Positions 1 through 8,707 of a stretch of 64,000 bases of DNA are shown piece by piece. The notes under the pieces were generated by a model. That model saw only the letters and a program-made list of their open reading frames with translations, had not been told where the DNA came from and searched no databases. The DNA is taken from assembly GCA_020072565.1 (NCBI GenBank), contig JAIQGI010000003.1, positions 124,001 to 188,000 of the forward strand. Reading direction: 5' to 3'. The position numbers were made by a program, and so were the translations under genes. Numbering within the stretch: the first letter of the stretch is position 1; each line of letters starts with the position of its first letter. This DNA is from Terriglobia bacterium. GTDB lineage: Bacteria; Acidobacteriota; UBA6911.

Positions 1-531
1 GATTTCCCGCGTGCGGTGATCCCGGAAGTTGTGGTGGCAGGCCGGTCAAATGTCGGCAAATCGAGCCTGATCAACAGGCTCACGGGGGAAGAGGGCCTGG
101 CCCGGACCAGCTCGACGCCGGGGAAAACCAGGAGCATTAACTTTTATCGCTGTGACGGCTCCTTTTTTCTCGTCGACCTGCCGGGATTCGGATTTGCCAA
201 AGGAAAGGCCGGGAGCCGTGAGTGGAAGCAGCTGGTTGAACGGTATTTTGAACGCGGGCCGGCAGTGGCGCTGGTAATCCACCTTGTGGACGCGCGCATG
301 CCGCCCACAAATCTGGATATCCAGTTCGCAGAGTGGCTGCATCATCTGGGGATCCCCAGTCTGGTGGTGGCCACCAAAGTGGACAAGCTGTCCGGCAATC
401 AACGGGCTGTTGAGTTACGCGCAATTTGCGGAGTGTTTCCTGAAGTGCCGGTGATATTCTCATCTGCGGTCACCGGTGTCGGCTGCAAAGAAATATGGAA
501 CCGGGTGGTCGAAGCCACCCAAAATCATTAA
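1..531 (+). CDS. engB: Ribosome biogenesis GTPase EngB/YihA, 5' end outside the window
   Basis: Small TRAFAC GTPase of the EngB/YihA/YsxC family, known to act in large ribosomal subunit assembly. The reading frame is open from base 1 and already reads DFPRAVIPEVVVAGRSNVGKS, so the GTG at 16 is internal and the gene begins upstream of the window. G1 (GRSNVGKS) is at 40-63, the switch region TPGKT follows, G3 (DLPGFG) lies near 175, and G4 (TKVD) is at 373-384. About 176 residues are visible; the family usually has 190-210, so only the first 20-30 residues are missing. It stands 73 bp upstream of rho in the same direction. Confidence 0.93.
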   Translation, partial: DFPRAVIPEVVVAGRSNVGKSSLINRLTGEEGLARTSSTPGKTRSINFYRCDGSFFLVDLPGFGFAKGKAGSREWKQLVERYFERGPAVALVIHLVDARMPPTNLDIQFAEWLHHLGIPSLVVATKVDKLSGNQRAVELRAICGVFPEVPVIFSSAVTGVGCKEIWNRVVEATQNH

Positions 532-586
532 CCTACGAGAGAAATCCCCGAGAGTTTAATCTTGAACTCAACCTACCGGAACCTCT

Positions 587-599
587 CCCTCCTGGAGGG
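587..599 (+). promoter_or_regulatory. Rho ribosome binding site inside a short palindrome
   Basis: CCCTCC (587-592), T, GGAGGG (594-599). The right half is the Shine-Dalgarno sequence for the rho ATG at 605. At least four base pairs (CCCU/AGGG with a five-base loop) could mask the ribosome binding site. A regulatory role is inference. Confidence 0.4.
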
Positions 600-604
600 T
601 AGTT

Positions 605-1930
605 ATGCCTGAGACGACGCAACGTCGAAGCAACGCCAATGCCACCAACGGCCGTGAGAAAGAGAAGGAAAACGGCCATCTGAATATCCGCGACCTGAAG
701 GAGATGAACATCGCCGCCCTGACTCAGGTAGCCAAAGACCTCAACGTCCCCGGCTACACCGGGATGCGCAAGCAGGAACTGATTTTTCAGATCCTGAAAG
801 CGCAAACCGAGCAGAGCGGATTGATCTTTTCCGAAGGCGTCCTGGAATGTCTCCCCGAAGGATTCGGGTTCCTCCGCGCCCCCGATTACAACTATCTGCC
901 GGGACCGGATGACATCTATGTTTCCCCTTCCCAGATCCGCAAGTTTGATTTGAGGACGGGAGACACCATATCCGGCCAGATCCGGCCGCCCAAGGACGGC
1001 GAGCGCTACTTCGCCCTGATCAAGGTCGAAGCCGTCAATTTCGAGCACCCGGATGCGGCCAAGGATAAGATCTTCTTCGACAACCTGACGCCGCTGTACC
1101 CGCACGAAGCCTTCAAGCTCGAAACCGTGTCGGACAACCTGTCGGGACGCGTCATGGACATGCTGGCGCCGATCGGCAAGGGGCAGCGCGGCCTGATCGT
1201 GTCGCCGCCCCGCACCGGCAAGACCATGCTGCTGCAGTCGATCGCCAATTCGATCTCCAAGAACCACCCGGACGTGGTCCTCATCGTGTTGCTGATCGAT
1301 GAACGCCCCGAAGAGGTGACCGACATGCAGCGCTCCGTCAAGGGAGAGGTGATCAGTTCCACGTTTGACGAGCCCGCGTCACGGCACGTGCAAGTGGCCG
1401 AGATGGTCCTGGAGAAAGCGAAGCGCTTCGTAGAGCACAAGCGCGACGTCGTGATCCTGCTCGACAGCATCACGCGCCTCGCCCGGGCCTATAACACCAT
1501 CGTCCCGCCCAGCGGCAAGGTGCTTTCCGGCGGCGTCGACAGCAACGCCCTGCAGCGGCCCAAGCGGTTCTTCGGGGCGGCCCGAAACATCGAAGAAGGA
1601 GGGAGCCTGACCATCATCGCGACCTCGCTGATCGATACCGGCAGCCGCATGGACGACGTCATCTTCGAGGAATTCAAGGGCACGGGCAACATGGAGCTGC
1701 ACCTCGACCGCAAGCTTGTCGACCGGCGCGTCTTCCCTGCCATTGATATCAACAAGTCCGGCACGCGCAAGGAAGAACTCCTGCTGCCGCAGACCGACCT
1801 GAACCGGATCTGGATCCTGCGCAAGGTCCTGAATCCGCTCTCGGTCACGGAGAGTATGGAGCTGCTGCTCGAGAAACTCTCCAAGACCAAGACCAACGCC
1901 GACTTCCTCGGCGCCCTCTCCGGCGGCTAG
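605..1930 (+). CDS. rho: Transcription termination factor Rho
   Basis: Hexameric RNA-dependent helicase that terminates transcription. A lysine/asparagine-rich N-tail (about 1-25) is followed by the Rho N-terminal helical domain (about 28-70), the cold-shock-like RNA-binding domain (about 75-150, with EGFGFLR), and a RecA-like ATPase with Walker A PPRTGKT (residues 201-207) and Walker B ending in Asp287 (VVILLD, then SITRLAR). Length of 441 residues is standard for the family. ATG 605 is preceded by GGAGG five to six bases upstream. Downstream there is no strong terminator before a PIN-domain fragment. Confidence 0.97.
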   Translation: MPETTQRRSNANATNGREKEKENGHLNIRDLKEMNIAALTQVAKDLNVPGYTGMRKQELIFQILKAQTEQSGLIFSEGVLECLPEGFGFLRAPDYNYLPGPDDIYVSPSQIRKFDLRTGDTISGQIRPPKDGERYFALIKVEAVNFEHPDAAKDKIFFDNLTPLYPHEAFKLETVSDNLSGRVMDMLAPIGKGQRGLIVSPPRTGKTMLLQSIANSISKNHPDVVLIVLLIDERPEEVTDMQRSVKGEVISSTFDEPASRHVQVAEMVLEKAKRFVEHKRDVVILLDSITRLARAYNTIVPPSGKVLSGGVDSNALQRPKRFFGAARNIEEGGSLTIIATSLIDTGSRMDDVIFEEFKGTGNMELHLDRKLVDRRVFPAIDINKSGTRKEELLLPQTDLNRIWILRKVLNPLSVTESMELLLEKLSKTKTNADFLGALSGG

Positions 1931-1989
1931 AGCCTGAGCCTCAAAGCCCGCCAGGCCTCCGAGGGGAAAGGACGATCTCTTCGGGGGTA

Positions 1990-2260
1990 GTGAGGTTTGG
2001 ACCGGTTGATGCCAACCTGTTGGTGTATGCCCACGTCGCAGCCTTGCCGCAACACGACCGGGCGCGGGAGTGGTTGGATGCGCGGCTGAACGGGGCCGCT
2101 CCGGTGGGTTTGCCCTGGCCAAGCTTGCTCGGCTTCCTGCGCCTTACCACCAACCCGCGTATCTTCGAGCGCCCGCTGTCAATCACAAACGCATGGCGGC
2201 AAGTCAAGAGCTGGCTGAACTGCGACCCGGTCTGGATTCCAGGTCCGACTGAAAAGCACC
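1990..2260 (+). pseudogene. Truncated VapC-type PIN domain (toxin fragment)
   Basis: From GTG 1990 the frame reads VDANLLVYA, then HDRAREWLDARL, then LLGFLRLTTNPRIFERPLS. This is the first two-thirds of a VapC-like PIN ribonuclease, with the first catalytic Asp near residue 8. Homology stops near residue 85. The frame then runs into the antisense of the neighbouring gene's 3' end and shows no C-terminal DAHLAA/DxDF block, so the last acidic active-site residues are missing. No antitoxin gene fits into the 59 bp between it and rho. Most likely a dead remnant of a toxin-antitoxin module; the frame itself stays open to 2367. Confidence 0.6.
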
Positions 2261-2267
2261 GGGTATC

Positions 2268-4085
2268 TCAACGCTTCTTGGCGGCGGAGAGAATTTCGAT
2301 GTTACCGTTGCTGTTGGTGAGGTTCAGCTCACAGCCGCCGCGGCCGATTTGCCCGGTCAGCGACTGAGACGACAGCAGCCCCGCAGCAGTAACGGGCAGG
2401 TCGCTCACGATTTTGCCGAAAGACGTTTTGGCGCTCACCGCGTAATCCGCCTTCTCGGGCAAATAGATCCTCAGCGGCGAAAACGAAGTCCGCGCCACGA
2501 TGCGATTGCAGCCAGAGCCCGCCTGGCCGACAGTCACGCCGGTAACCTCCACGGTACCATTCTGACTGGAAACTCCGATGGATCCCCCAACGCCGTTCAG
2601 GCTCACCGGGCCGAACGAGGTGCGCACATCGACGTTCCGGGCAACGGATAGCGCCGTCACGCCGCCGTTGGAGTTCTCCACCGTCAGGGTTCCGCCGATC
2701 TTCTCGGCCTTCACCAACCCGAAGCTGGTTTTGATGTAAGTGTCGCCCGTGACGCCCGAAAGGGTGACACTGGCATTTCCTGAGACAATCCGAACGCCCT
2801 TGCGCAGGCCGGAGGCATCCACCCGGCCGAAGGTGTTGTGCACCTCCGCCTCCCCCCCGACATTGTCGAGCTTGACCGGCGCATTGGCGTTGGTGATGGT
2901 GGCATTGCCCGAAATCCCGCCCGCTTCAATACTGCCGAAGCTCGTCTTCAATAGCGCATTCCCCCTCAGGTCCATGACCACGATCCTGCCGTTGGAGTTC
3001 TGAATGCCGGTATCGCCGGCCACATCCCTGAGGTCGACCGTGCCGAAGGTACTAACCACCTCTGCTGATCCGGAGATCTTCGACCCCGTGATGTTGGAGT
3101 TGCTCGCCGTGCTGCTCAGTTTCTTGCCGATGTTGAAGAAGGTTACAGGCCCGAACGATGTGTCCAGTTGGGCGGCACCCAGGACGTTGCGGGCATCCAC
3201 AGCGCCATTGCTGTTGCGGACCGTCAGATCGCCCTTGATGTCATTCGCTTTTACGGATCCAAAAGAGGCCGTGATCACCGAGGGTCCCGCGGCGCTGGTG
3301 AGCTGCACGTTCCCGTTGCTGTTGTTGATCAAGGCGTGCTTCTGGATGTTCTCGGCGGTCACATCCCCGAAACGATTGCCCACTGTCAGGATCCCCTCGA
3401 TCTTGACGGCGGTCACAAAGCCGTTGCTGTTCGTGATCGTGACGTCGCCGGCATTGCCGGACACCCGGACGCCGCCGAAGGTGTTTGCCAGACGCTGCCG
3501 GCCGCTCCCGTCGCTGAAGATCAGCATGCCGTGGCTGTTGTTGATGTCGGCGTCCGCCTTCAGGCCGGACACATCCACGTCGCTGAAGCTGCTCTTGATC
3601 TGCAGTGGAGAGCTCTCGGGCATGACGATATCGTAGTCAACGGAGTAGGAGATGTTCTGCTGCCGGCCGGAAAACCGTATCATTACAGGAAAATCCGTTC
3701 GGATCAGGGTGATGCCGGAGTTCTGGCTGACCTGGATCGCGATCTTGTTGCCGAAATCGGCGGCTTCCGCCTGCGACGGCGCCGATACCCGGATGCTGGC
3801 CGAGATGCGGAGTTCCGCTTGGGGGTGGGTATGGACCACGATGTCCCCCTGCGTGTGCTCAATCCTGACCGCCTGGCCTGCCGGCACGTCGACCGATTTC
3901 TGGAAGCTGCGGGCAAATTCCTGCCGCTGGCCACCGGCCAAAGACATCGGGAAGAGCAGAAAAACAACCGCAAATGTGACCCGGACGGTGCAGCCGAACA
4001 TTCTCAAAGAGGCCGGGATGACAGCCTGGCTTTCTTGTTTCCCTGCAACGGTACTCGGGGCGGATCGAAACCTAGCGCAGTTCAT
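2268..4085 (-). CDS. Exported DUF4097-type beta-solenoid protein
   Basis: 605-residue exported protein; function unknown, with DUF4097 (putative adhesin-like) character. A hydrophobic signal segment (residues about 33-50) follows a 28-residue N-tail. From about residue 165 to 500 it consists of regular rungs of about 19 residues, alternately marked by a [TN][ST]FG and an NSNG motif, making roughly nine 38-residue double rungs. This pattern predicts a long beta-helix. Start: ATG 4085 overlaps the end of the anti-sigma gene and has AAGGAG eight bases upstream; ATG 3999-4001 (MFGCTVRV) would give a shorter signal peptide but a poorer ribosome site. Third gene of an ECF sigma operon, so probably expressed with that regulator. 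Confidence 0.75.
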   Translation of the reverse strand: MNCARFRSAPSTVAGKQESQAVIPASLRMFGCTVRVTFAVVFLLFPMSLAGGQRQEFARSFQKSVDVPAGQAVRIEHTQGDIVVHTHPQAELRISASIRVSAPSQAEAADFGNKIAIQVSQNSGITLIRTDFPVMIRFSGRQQNISYSVDYDIVMPESSPLQIKSSFSDVDVSGLKADADINNSHGMLIFSDGSGRQRLANTFGGVRVSGNAGDVTITNSNGFVTAVKIEGILTVGNRFGDVTAENIQKHALINNSNGNVQLTSAAGPSVITASFGSVKANDIKGDLTVRNSNGAVDARNVLGAAQLDTSFGPVTFFNIGKKLSSTASNSNITGSKISGSAEVVSTFGTVDLRDVAGDTGIQNSNGRIVVMDLRGNALLKTSFGSIEAGGISGNATITNANAPVKLDNVGGEAEVHNTFGRVDASGLRKGVRIVSGNASVTLSGVTGDTYIKTSFGLVKAEKIGGTLTVENSNGGVTALSVARNVDVRTSFGPVSLNGVGGSIGVSSQNGTVEVTGVTVGQAGSGCNRIVARTSFSPLRIYLPEKADYAVSAKTSFGKIVSDLPVTAAGLLSSQSLTGQIGRGGCELNLTNSNGNIEILSAAKKR

Positions 4086-4755
4086 CGGCGTTCTCCTTCA
4101 TCAGCTCCTGCAGAGTGTGTTTCTTCTGCTGATACATGGCGAGCAATTCCGTGCGCGCGTGGGCGTTGTAGCGGTTCTGATCCACGGTCGCCCGGCATTC
4201 GGCGATGGCCTCGTCGAGGAGCATGAGCTTTTCCCGGTAACTGACCATGAGCGGCGTGGCAGCCGCCGAGAGCCTGGGCCCGGCCAGCCCCGCAAGCTTT
4301 TCGATCGATTGAACATAGGCAGCTTCGGAATCCTCGACTTCGCGAAGCGCCTGCTCGGTCAGCAGGCGATTTTCGACAACCGCCAGCCTTTCCGCAGTCG
4401 GCGCCCTGAAATTCCGCACCAGGACGGTCACGGCAATGGCCGCAAGCAGGATCAGAAAGGCGGTGGCGGCCGCGATCCTCCATCGTCCAGGAGGCAGCGT
4501 GAGGAATCCGCGCGACTGCCGTCGGCGCGCCTCCTCGCCGGCGGCCTGGGTTGCGAGTTCGCGCCGAATCCTGGGCCACAGATCCGGGCTGGCCCATTCC
4601 TTATGCAGATGCGCCGCCGCCGCGGAGATTTCATCCCAGGCGGCCAACCGCTCCCGGCAGGAGGAGCAAACCGATGCGTGCGCGGCCAGCGCTTCCCGGG
4701 CCTGGGGATCGTCTCGCTCGAGCAGCCCATCCATGTCCCTGCACTCGATTTTCAT
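4072..4755 (-). CDS. Membrane-anchored zinc-finger anti-sigma factor
   Basis: 227 residues. The N-terminal cytoplasmic part carries the HxxxCxxC zinc-binding anti-sigma signature (HASVCSSC, about residues 26-33). A single transmembrane helix lies near 100-122 (RWRIAAATAFLILLAAIAV), followed by a periplasmic, helix-rich tail. ATG 4755 follows the sigma-factor stop after one base and has GAGGG upstream, so the two genes are translationally coupled. It should bind the ECF factor encoded upstream at the membrane and release it on an envelope signal. The signal is unknown. Confidence 0.85.
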   Translation of the reverse strand: MKIECRDMDGLLERDDPQAREALAAHASVCSSCRERLAAWDEISAAAAHLHKEWASPDLWPRIRRELATQAAGEEARRRQSRGFLTLPPGRWRIAAATAFLILLAAIAVTVLVRNFRAPTAERLAVVENRLLTEQALREVEDSEAAYVQSIEKLAGLAGPRLSAAATPLMVSYREKLMLLDEAIAECRATVDQNRYNAHARTELLAMYQQKKHTLQELMKENADELR

Positions 4756-4756
4756 G

Positions 4757-5329
4757 TCAAGCCCTCGCTTCATTGCCGGTGCGCATCAGCCGCTGCAGTT
4801 CCCGCTTGGCCTCGAACAGAATGCTCTTGGACGTTCCCTCGGCGATGTTCAGGATCCCGGCGATTTCACGATGCCGGAAACCCTCGACTTCGAACAGCAG
4901 GAACACGGCCCGGCCGCGCTCGGGGAGGCGCTTCAGCGACTGTTCCAAGGTGAGGCGCAGTGGGTGATCGGCGCACGCGTTTGGGGCAGCGCAGCCGCCG
5001 AGCGCCTCCGTCATCGTTCCCCCGGCTTCCGGCTCGCGCCGGCGCCGGGAGCGCAGCAGGTCGTAACAGGTGTTTACCAGCACACGGTAGATCCAGGTCA
5101 TGAATGAGGCCTCGCCCTTGAAACCGCAGACGCTGCGGTAGATCTTCAGGAACGCTTCCTGCACGGCATCCTCCGCATCCGGCACGTTGCCCAGCAAATT
5201 GAAGGCGATGCTTTTCATGCGCACACCATGGGCTTCATAGAGCCGGTCGTAGGCCGAGAGCCTGCCGCTCTTGCAGTCGTCGACCAGCCCATCGGCATCC
5301 AAGACCAATCCCTCTTGGAGGCGCGGCAA
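4757..5329 (-). CDS. ECF-type RNA polymerase sigma factor
   Basis: About 190 residues with sigma region 2 (DAEDAVQEAFLKIYR, then FMTWIYRVLVNTCYDLLR) and region 4 (LKRLPERGRAVFLLFEVEGF, then HREIAGILNIAEGTSKSILF). This is the ECF/RpoE-like architecture, with no regions 1 or 3. I chose TTG 5329 because GAGGAG lies six bases upstream; TTG 5356 is in frame but has no such site. It forms an operon with the downstream anti-sigma factor and DUF4097 protein. A candidate self-recognised promoter lies about 135 bp upstream. Confidence 0.9.
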   Translation of the reverse strand: MPRLQEGLVLDADGLVDDCKSGRLSAYDRLYEAHGVRMKSIAFNLLGNVPDAEDAVQEAFLKIYRSVCGFKGEASFMTWIYRVLVNTCYDLLRSRRRREPEAGGTMTEALGGCAAPNACADHPLRLTLEQSLKRLPERGRAVFLLFEVEGFRHREIAGILNIAEGTSKSILFEAKRELQRLMRTGNEARA

Positions 5330-5463
5330 TTGTCTCTCCTCGTCGCGACGGCGCAAGCCACTGTTTCGGCGGGGCTTGCGCGGACAACCCGAACCGCACT
5401 TCCGGGGAAAGAGCCGGGCTGCCCTGCTTCCTTTCGCTCTGTCCCCAAACCCTGTTTCGAGAG

Positions 5464-5494
5464 CTTAGACGATCACGAGCCTGAAATCGTTGGA
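5464..5494 (-). promoter_or_regulatory. Candidate ECF-type promoter of the first sigma operon
   Basis: Read on the minus strand: TCCAAC (5494-5489), 17 bases, CGTCTAAG (5471-5464). The AAC-N17-CGTC pattern is the usual ECF sigma promoter form and fits autoregulation by the adjacent sigma factor. Pattern only, not tested. Confidence 0.4.
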
Positions 5495-5577
5495 ATTATT
5501 TCCAGTCAGTTTTCGGCATTTCGCGGGATTGTAGACACCAATGAGGAGAGAAATGGTGGGCAAGACCGAATGCGACG

Positions 5578-6963
5578 TCAACGGCTCCCCTGCTTCTTGG
5601 AAACGAGCTGTGACAGGTCGAGGGATCCCTGGCGCACGCGCACGCTCAGGCCCGAGCGACCTTTGATGGAGGCGCGGATGGTGCTGTATTTGCCCGGCAG
5701 CAGCGCGTCCGGATTGAGGTGCCAGCCCAACAGGTAGTATCGCGATATTTCCGTCAGGGTCGTGATCAGGGCCGTGTCCAGCGCATTGGTATTTTTGAGG
5801 AACCGCCCGCCGGTATCGGCGGCAAGCGCATTGAGTGCGTCTTGCGACGAAGTCACTTCGTTGACGCCGCTGTGCGCCAGAGCCCCGGTCATATCCCCGG
5901 CCCGCTTCGTTCTCGCATCCGGCAGGCCAACCACGAGGCCCCGGGCATCCAGGGTGTAGATCAGAATCCCCGCACGCGCAGCGGCAGTGGTCACTTCGCC
6001 TATTCTCGCGACGATATCGCCTCGTTGCGGTTGAAGGACGAAACCATCGGACAAGAGAAAAACCAGTTTGCGTCCCGGCAGAGCTTCGGCGGCGCGCAGA
6101 AGATTGCGCAGGGCCGAAAGAAACCTCTCGCCGATGCCCGCAGATGTTTGAGCAAGGTCGGCAGCCCTCCTGCGGGTCGTCTTCTCTGCGTCATCGCACT
6201 CCCTGCCGAGGTTTGAAAACCGATCAAACGGCAGTGTCCATCCCCGGTTGTCCCTCACCACAGGTTTTCCTGTTATCGCCTGCACGAAGTAGGTAATGGC
6301 ATCCCAGTCGTTCTGTTCGATCGCAACCGCCTGCGCTTCGGTCATGGGCGGCCACTGCAGGTCCTTCACCCCCGCGCTTTGAAAGTTGAGCTTCTCCAGG
6401 GTAGCCAGCAAAGCACCCTTATCGTTCGTGAGTTGCTGCGCGAATCCAAGTTGTCCCGAGGCCGCAAAAATGCCGAATCGGTCCCTGGGTCCCATCGAAG
6501 CATTGATAAGATTGGTCAGAGCGGCTCGTGACCGCATGACGCTGTCTTCGGCCAAGTGCCAATCGTCGAGAAAAAGCAGCAGCGTCCGCCCGGGATTTGT
6601 TCCGGTCGCTGCCGGCTGCGGCGGTGCCGGCGTAGGCTTGGCTTCCGCTTTCGCCCAGATCTCCTCATCATGGGAACTACCTGCGGATACCAGTTCGAAA
6701 AACGAGATCGGCTGCACCTTGCCGTCGACCCGCAACTCGAACTGCTCCGGCTTCAGATCACTTACGAAATGCCCCTGGCGGTCGAACACCATCACATCGG
6801 TCTGCACCAGCGCGACATTGACACGGATGGCAGCGCCGGAGGGTTCCGCCTTCTGCCCGGGGGGTAGCTTTTGAACCTGAGCCCGTAATGGAGGTACAAT
6901 CAGGATGGACAACAGGACGGAAGCCGCGATCTGATGGAAGCAGCCAAGGGAACGAGTGTGCAT
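5578..6963 (-). CDS. VWFA-related acidobacterial protein, paralogue 1
   Basis: 461-residue exported protein of the acidobacterial VWFA-related family (TIGR03436 type); role unknown. Signal peptide (MHTRSLGCFHQ to LRAQ). The conserved N-block reads VQTDVMVFDRQGHFVSDL. The von Willebrand A fold starts at FLDDWHLAEDS, followed by FLLSDGFVLQPQ and GGRFLKNTNALD. The metal site is not the classical DxSxS: it reads DDWHL, as in the two paralogues downstream. The start ATG 6963 is preceded by GGGAGAGGG and gives a proper signal peptide. It stands alone, 230 bp from the sigma operon. Confidence 0.85.
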   Translation of the reverse strand: MHTRSLGCFHQIAASVLLSILIVPPLRAQVQKLPPGQKAEPSGAAIRVNVALVQTDVMVFDRQGHFVSDLKPEQFELRVDGKVQPISFFELVSAGSSHDEEIWAKAEAKPTPAPPQPAATGTNPGRTLLLFLDDWHLAEDSVMRSRAALTNLINASMGPRDRFGIFAASGQLGFAQQLTNDKGALLATLEKLNFQSAGVKDLQWPPMTEAQAVAIEQNDWDAITYFVQAITGKPVVRDNRGWTLPFDRFSNLGRECDDAEKTTRRRAADLAQTSAGIGERFLSALRNLLRAAEALPGRKLVFLLSDGFVLQPQRGDIVARIGEVTTAAARAGILIYTLDARGLVVGLPDARTKRAGDMTGALAHSGVNEVTSSQDALNALAADTGGRFLKNTNALDTALITTLTEISRYYLLGWHLNPDALLPGKYSTIRASIKGRSGLSVRVRQGSLDLSQLVSKKQGSR

Positions 6964-7040
6964 GCTCACGAGACCCTCTCCCAAACTGCCATTATCCTCG
7001 GGGAGTCAACGGAGCGTACCCAAATACGGCGCGCCTTAGA

Positions 7041-7565
7041 TTAACCCCAGAGGTCAACGGTATTGACGGGTTGTCCCTGCAGCTTCAAATAGTAGAAAAG
7101 TTGCCCTTTGTGTCGATCGAGATGCCGTACCATCTGAAGGAGATGCCATCCAAGGGCGAATTTTTCGCCGGGAGCCCAGGGAGCTGCGACCTCTTTATTG
7201 GCCAGATCATCCTCGCCGGCACGATGGATCATCTGGAGCGCGATGGCTTTGTCCTCCAGGAGTATCTTCCTGGCCTTCTCGACACTCTCTATTCCAGGCA
7301 GTTTTTCGGCCGGCGGCAGCATTTCTTCCGGGGAAAGATCTTCCATCTTCACGCCCGCCGGCAGGCCCCAGTCACCGGAGATGAATCCTTTGCATCCGCC
7401 CCCACAGGCGTTGCTGATGTGCTTCAGGAGTTGCCTGACGGTCATCCAGTTAGCGCCGCTCTCAGGTTTCCAATCGAGACTGTCCGGATTAACTCTGTCC
7501 AAGAGTCTCAGGGTGGTTGTGTAAGTGTTTTCGATCTCACCTTTCAAGAGCTGTGTCCAGTCCAC
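7041..7565 (-). CDS. DinB-like four-helix-bundle protein
   Basis: 174 residues matching the DinB/DUF664-like superfamily of metal-binding four-helix bundles. It shows an early His in the second helix (LLKHISN) and a C-terminal HLDRHKGQLFYYLKLQG, which would provide three metal-ligand histidines. Members are often stress-linked thiol transferases or unknown enzymes; no substrate can be assigned. Single-gene unit between VWFA paralogue 1 and the bactofilin. ATG 7565 has an AGGA-type ribosome site (GAAAGGAGAA) upstream. Confidence 0.8.
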   Translation of the reverse strand: MDWTQLLKGEIENTYTTTLRLLDRVNPDSLDWKPESGANWMTVRQLLKHISNACGGGCKGFISGDWGLPAGVKMEDLSPEEMLPPAEKLPGIESVEKARKILLEDKAIALQMIHRAGEDDLANKEVAAPWAPGEKFALGWHLLQMVRHLDRHKGQLFYYLKLQGQPVNTVDLWG

Positions 7566-8111
7566 GACGATTCTCCTTTCTCAGGATCATCCTGGCGTCA
7601 CGAGTGTACGCTCGATGGCGCTTCCAGGCAACTCGCGCCCATCGGGGCCCAATCGCGGACGGATCCGGACAAGCTGGATCTGTTCATACTCTTGTCGTGT
7701 AACCCAGGGCAAGAGAGGTTCTTAGACTCGATATTTGGCCACAATTATCAGGTCTGAGTGAACCTGGTAGTTTGAGCAGGATGTTGGATGGCAGGGCATA
7801 AATGCCCGTAGTGCTTATTCCCGAAAAACACAGGGTCAAAATCGAAGCTGGGGACGTATTGGCAAGCTTGTTTCAAGGCATCTGGTGGGAGCGTTTGGCT
7901 TTGTCCAGGTCCGATCCCCAAAACGCGCTTCTGTGTTCCCGCACACAATGGCCGTTGAAGGCTCACCAATATAATTGTAAAGAGAGCATCAGTGGGCGCC
8001 GCCGCGGCGGCGTTCCCAACCGCTGATGATTCGGTCTTTTAAAAAATGTTGACCCAGGAACCCAGGGGGTCACGTCTGCCAGCCGCGGCCCCGCGAACAA
8101 AGGAGCATTCA
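7566..8111. other. Intergenic region upstream of bactofilin
   Basis: No convincing gene. Contains an isolated -10-like TATAAT at 7970-7975 (plus strand) without a clear -35. A perfect 16-bp GC palindrome (CGCCGCCGCGGCGGCG, 7997-8012) lies in the presumed bactofilin leader. Confidence 0.4.
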
Positions 8112-8573
8112 ATGATCTGGAAAAAACCTGAAGCTGATGAGGTGCCGGTCCAACCGTTGGCTCAACCGCTCCCCCCGCCCCTTCCCCCGCCTAAACCGCA
8201 GGTCCAGCCCGCACCAAAACGAGAGCAGGCGCTAATCGGTCCTTCGATCGAACTCAAGGGCACGCTCTCAGGCGGCGAAGACCTGGTCATCGAGGGACGG
8301 ATCGAAGGCAAAATCGAATTGCGCAATAACAGTGTCATCGTCGGCAAGAGCGGGCACGTCAAAGCAGATGTTCATGGCCGCACCATCACGGTCATGGGCG
8401 AAATCGAGGGGAATCTTTACGGTCAGGAGCAGATCTCTTTGCGCCAGGCAAGCACAGTGCGCGGCAATCTGGTCGCGCCGCGCGTCATCCTGGAGGATGG
8501 CTGCAACTTCAAGGGCGGGATTGACATGAGTTCCAACGGCACCGGTGACAAGGCCAAGCCGCTGGCAGGCTGA
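8112..8573 (+). CDS. Bactofilin, polymer-forming cytoskeletal protein
   Basis: 153 residues. A proline-rich N-tail (about 12-40: QPLPPPLPPPKPQ) precedes a bactofilin beta-helix (about 45-140) with GTLSGGEDLVIEGRIEGK, then VIVGKSGHVKADVHGRTITV. The family forms nucleotide-free filaments used for cell shape and scaffolding of envelope enzymes. Start ATG 8112 (MIWKKPEADE) has AGGAG seven bases upstream; the in-frame ATG 66 bases earlier lacks support. Single-gene unit, no shape-related partner beside it. Confidence 0.92.
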   Translation: MIWKKPEADEVPVQPLAQPLPPPLPPPKPQVQPAPKREQALIGPSIELKGTLSGGEDLVIEGRIEGKIELRNNSVIVGKSGHVKADVHGRTITVMGEIEGNLYGQEQISLRQASTVRGNLVAPRVILEDGCNFKGGIDMSSNGTGDKAKPLAG

Positions 8574-8707
8574 CCGGCGGCGATGATCATTCCTTTAAGG
8601 GGAATCGATCGAACCGGATCGAGTTGTAGCAGTCTGACGTCAGGACCAGTCGTTATTTTTCGCGACGGTCTCCTGAACCACAAAATCGACAAGGTACGGT
8701 CCTCAAT

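Noticed and set aside
3004-3636. Plus-strand frame opposite the DUF4097 protein
   Set aside because: Produced by the repetitive minus-strand coding sequence; no ribosome site or domain.
6556-6867. Plus-strand frames opposite VWFA paralogue 1, repeated opposite paralogues 2 and 3
   Set aside because: They recur only because the minus-strand paralogues are similar; no independent coding signal.
7997-8012. GC palindrome as a terminator
   Set aside because: No T-run follows and it lies just upstream of a gene start; more likely a leader hairpin or chance.
7748-8026. Two overlapping small frames on opposite strands upstream of bactofilin
   Set aside because: Neither has a ribosome site or recognisable sequence.
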